The position numbers and the translations under genes are program-made. The notes under the pieces were generated by a model. It worked only from the letters and a program-made list of their open reading frames with translations. It was not told the DNA's origin and ran no database searches. From Deltaproteobacteria bacterium (GTDB lineage: Bacteria; Desulfobacterota; Desulfobacteria; Desulfobacterales; JAFDFH01), in assembly GCA_019309945.1 (NCBI GenBank), contig JAFDFH010000134.1, positions 1 to 6,842 of the forward strand: a stretch of DNA of 6,842 nt. Direction: 5' to 3'. Positions 6,309 through 6,842 of this stretch are shown here, one piece after another. How positions within the stretch are numbered: the stretch's first letter is position 1; the number at the start of each line of letters is the position of its first letter.

Positions 6309-6719
6309 TCAGGTGTTTGTGCCTTCCGCGATAAGCTTGTTGTCCTGGTTTTTAACCTGCCACTTATACGTAACCGGACCGCCACCGCGTTTTGATGGTT
6401 TCTTGCTAAGGACTTCAATTTCGGCTGAAATCCTGTCACCTGGGAACACAGGGGCCTTGAAAGCGATGCCGTCGGCACCCATCCATAACGCATTGGATAA
6501 AAAGCCCTGTCTGGCCATGAGGCCGAACATGCAGGCTAAAACATAGGGGCCGGGAGCGACCCTGTCTTTAAACCCCCACCCCTTTGCGACTTCAGAATCC
6601 AGAAAACCAGGAAGATCCAGCCCGGAGAGCTGGGCAACCAGATCGATTTCTGTTCCGGTGATGGGTTTCGTGATGTCTGACTTACAAATTTGACCGACTT
6701 CAACCTCTTCATAAAACAT
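6309..6719 (-). CDS. MaoC-like hot-dog fold protein lacking the hydratase dyad
   Basis: A 136-residue single hot-dog protein related to MaoC-type (R)-specific enoyl-CoA hydratases. Family landmarks are an N-terminal MFYEEVEVGQ, then AQLSG (29-33), GFKDRVAPGPYV (49-60), and the C-terminal IAFKAPVFPGDRISAEIEVLS (split as IAFKAPVFPGD, 85-95, and RISAEIEVLS, 96-105). It closes with a VKNQDNKLIAEG (122-133) strand. Classical hydratases carry S-G-D-x-N-P-x-H; here the segment is SGLDLPGFLD (32-41), so the Asp position is Leu34 and the His position is Phe39. The usual AHG is APG. Acyl-CoA binding may persist, but dehydratase activity by the known mechanism is unlikely. The start at 6719 is preferred over an in-frame ATG 24 codons upstream, because AAGGAGG (6725-6731) sits five bases before it and the 24-residue extension does not look like this family. 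The gene precedes the amidase on the same strand. Confidence 0.85.
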   Translation of the reverse strand: MFYEEVEVGQICKSDITKPITGTEIDLVAQLSGLDLPGFLDSEVAKGWGFKDRVAPGPYVLACMFGLMARQGFLSNALWMGADGIAFKAPVFPGDRISAEIEVLSKKPSKRGGGPVTYKWQVKNQDNKLIAEGTNT

Positions 6720-6724
6720 ATTAT

Positions 6725-6731
6725 CCTCCTT
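6725..6731 (-). promoter_or_regulatory. Strong ribosome binding site of the MaoC-like gene
   Basis: AAGGAGG on the minus strand, a near-perfect anti-16S match, lies five bases before the ATG at 6719. It fixes that start and argues against the upstream in-frame ATG at 6791. Confidence 0.8.
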
Positions 6732-6799
6732 GGTAAAATGGTTAATGATGTTTACCGGGCGTTGAAACGTAAAAAGCTTGTAACCGTTCACGGAACGTT

Positions 6800-6827
6800 G
6801 AAATTAGAAAATAGAAATTGGAAATTT
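6800..6827 (+). repeat. Heptanucleotide tandem repeat GAAATTN x4
   Basis: Four consecutive 7-mers, GAAATTA, GAAAATA, GAAATTG and GAAATTT, run without interruption. They lie 81 bases upstream of the MaoC-like start codon. Just inside is a small perfect stem, CGTTC-ACG-GAACG (6785-6797). The purine-rich strand is the plus strand. The array may vary in unit number between strains; any role is unknown. Confidence 0.7.
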
Positions 6828-6842
6828 GGCCTTCATGCTTTT

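Noticed and set aside
6720..6791. 24-residue N-terminal extension of the MaoC-like protein
   Set aside because: The AAGGAGG site sits inside the would-be extension, directly before the ATG at 6719, and the added residues do not resemble the family.
1..6842. CRISPR array, tRNA, rRNA, riboswitch or phage genes
   Set aside because: I saw no regular repeat-spacer pattern, no tRNA cloverleaf or rRNA signature, and no phage-type protein. The repeats present are either single dispersed units or short uninterrupted tandems.

Overview
The window has five protein-coding genes and an unusual set of repeats. Base composition is moderate (close to half G+C by eye). All five proteins read as complete, undamaged bacterial proteins. 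The gene mix (an AGPS-like flavoprotein paired with a GlpD-type dehydrogenase, a CxxCxxCC-type cysteine cluster protein, an amidase and a MaoC hot-dog protein) and the repeat-rich spacers would fit a deltaproteobacterial sulfate reducer of the Desulfobacterales type. This is an impression from gene content only. No rRNA, tRNA or other marker is present to confirm it.

Layout: (1) bases 1-145 hold one copy of a roughly 150-bp intergenic repeat. (2) 216-3485 is a tight two-gene operon on the plus strand: an FAD-binding oxidoreductase of the alkyl-dihydroxyacetone-phosphate synthase (AGPS) family, then an FAD-dependent glycerol-3-phosphate dehydrogenase. (3) 3486-3939 is a gene-free spacer. It holds a second, inverted copy of the repeat (91% identical to the first by hand alignment), a third degenerate and shorter copy in direct orientation, and a short 9-10 bp tandem repeat. 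(4) 3940-4719 encodes a YkgJ-type cysteine-cluster protein on the plus strand. (5) On the minus strand, a MaoC-like protein (6309-6719) is followed by an amidase-signature enzyme (4716-6149). The amidase ends head-on into the YkgJ-type gene, and the four bases CTAA supply both stop codons. (6) 6800-6827 is a four-unit tandem repeat of a GAAATTN heptamer upstream of the MaoC-like gene.

How the genes may work together: the first two proteins plausibly share a three-carbon phosphate pool. GlpD oxidises glycerol-3-phosphate to dihydroxyacetone phosphate (DHAP), and AGPS-family enzymes exchange the acyl group of acyl-DHAP for a fatty alcohol to make ether lipids. A DHAP-centred or ether-lipid role is therefore an attractive inference, but the active-site motif of the AGPS-like protein is not identical to that of the eukaryotic enzyme. 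The MaoC-like protein keeps the fold signature but lacks the Asp/His pair of classical (R)-enoyl-CoA hydratases. The most interesting non-coding feature is the repeat family: two nearly identical copies face inward around the operon, and a third lies back to back with the second, so the spacer could form a long hairpin.
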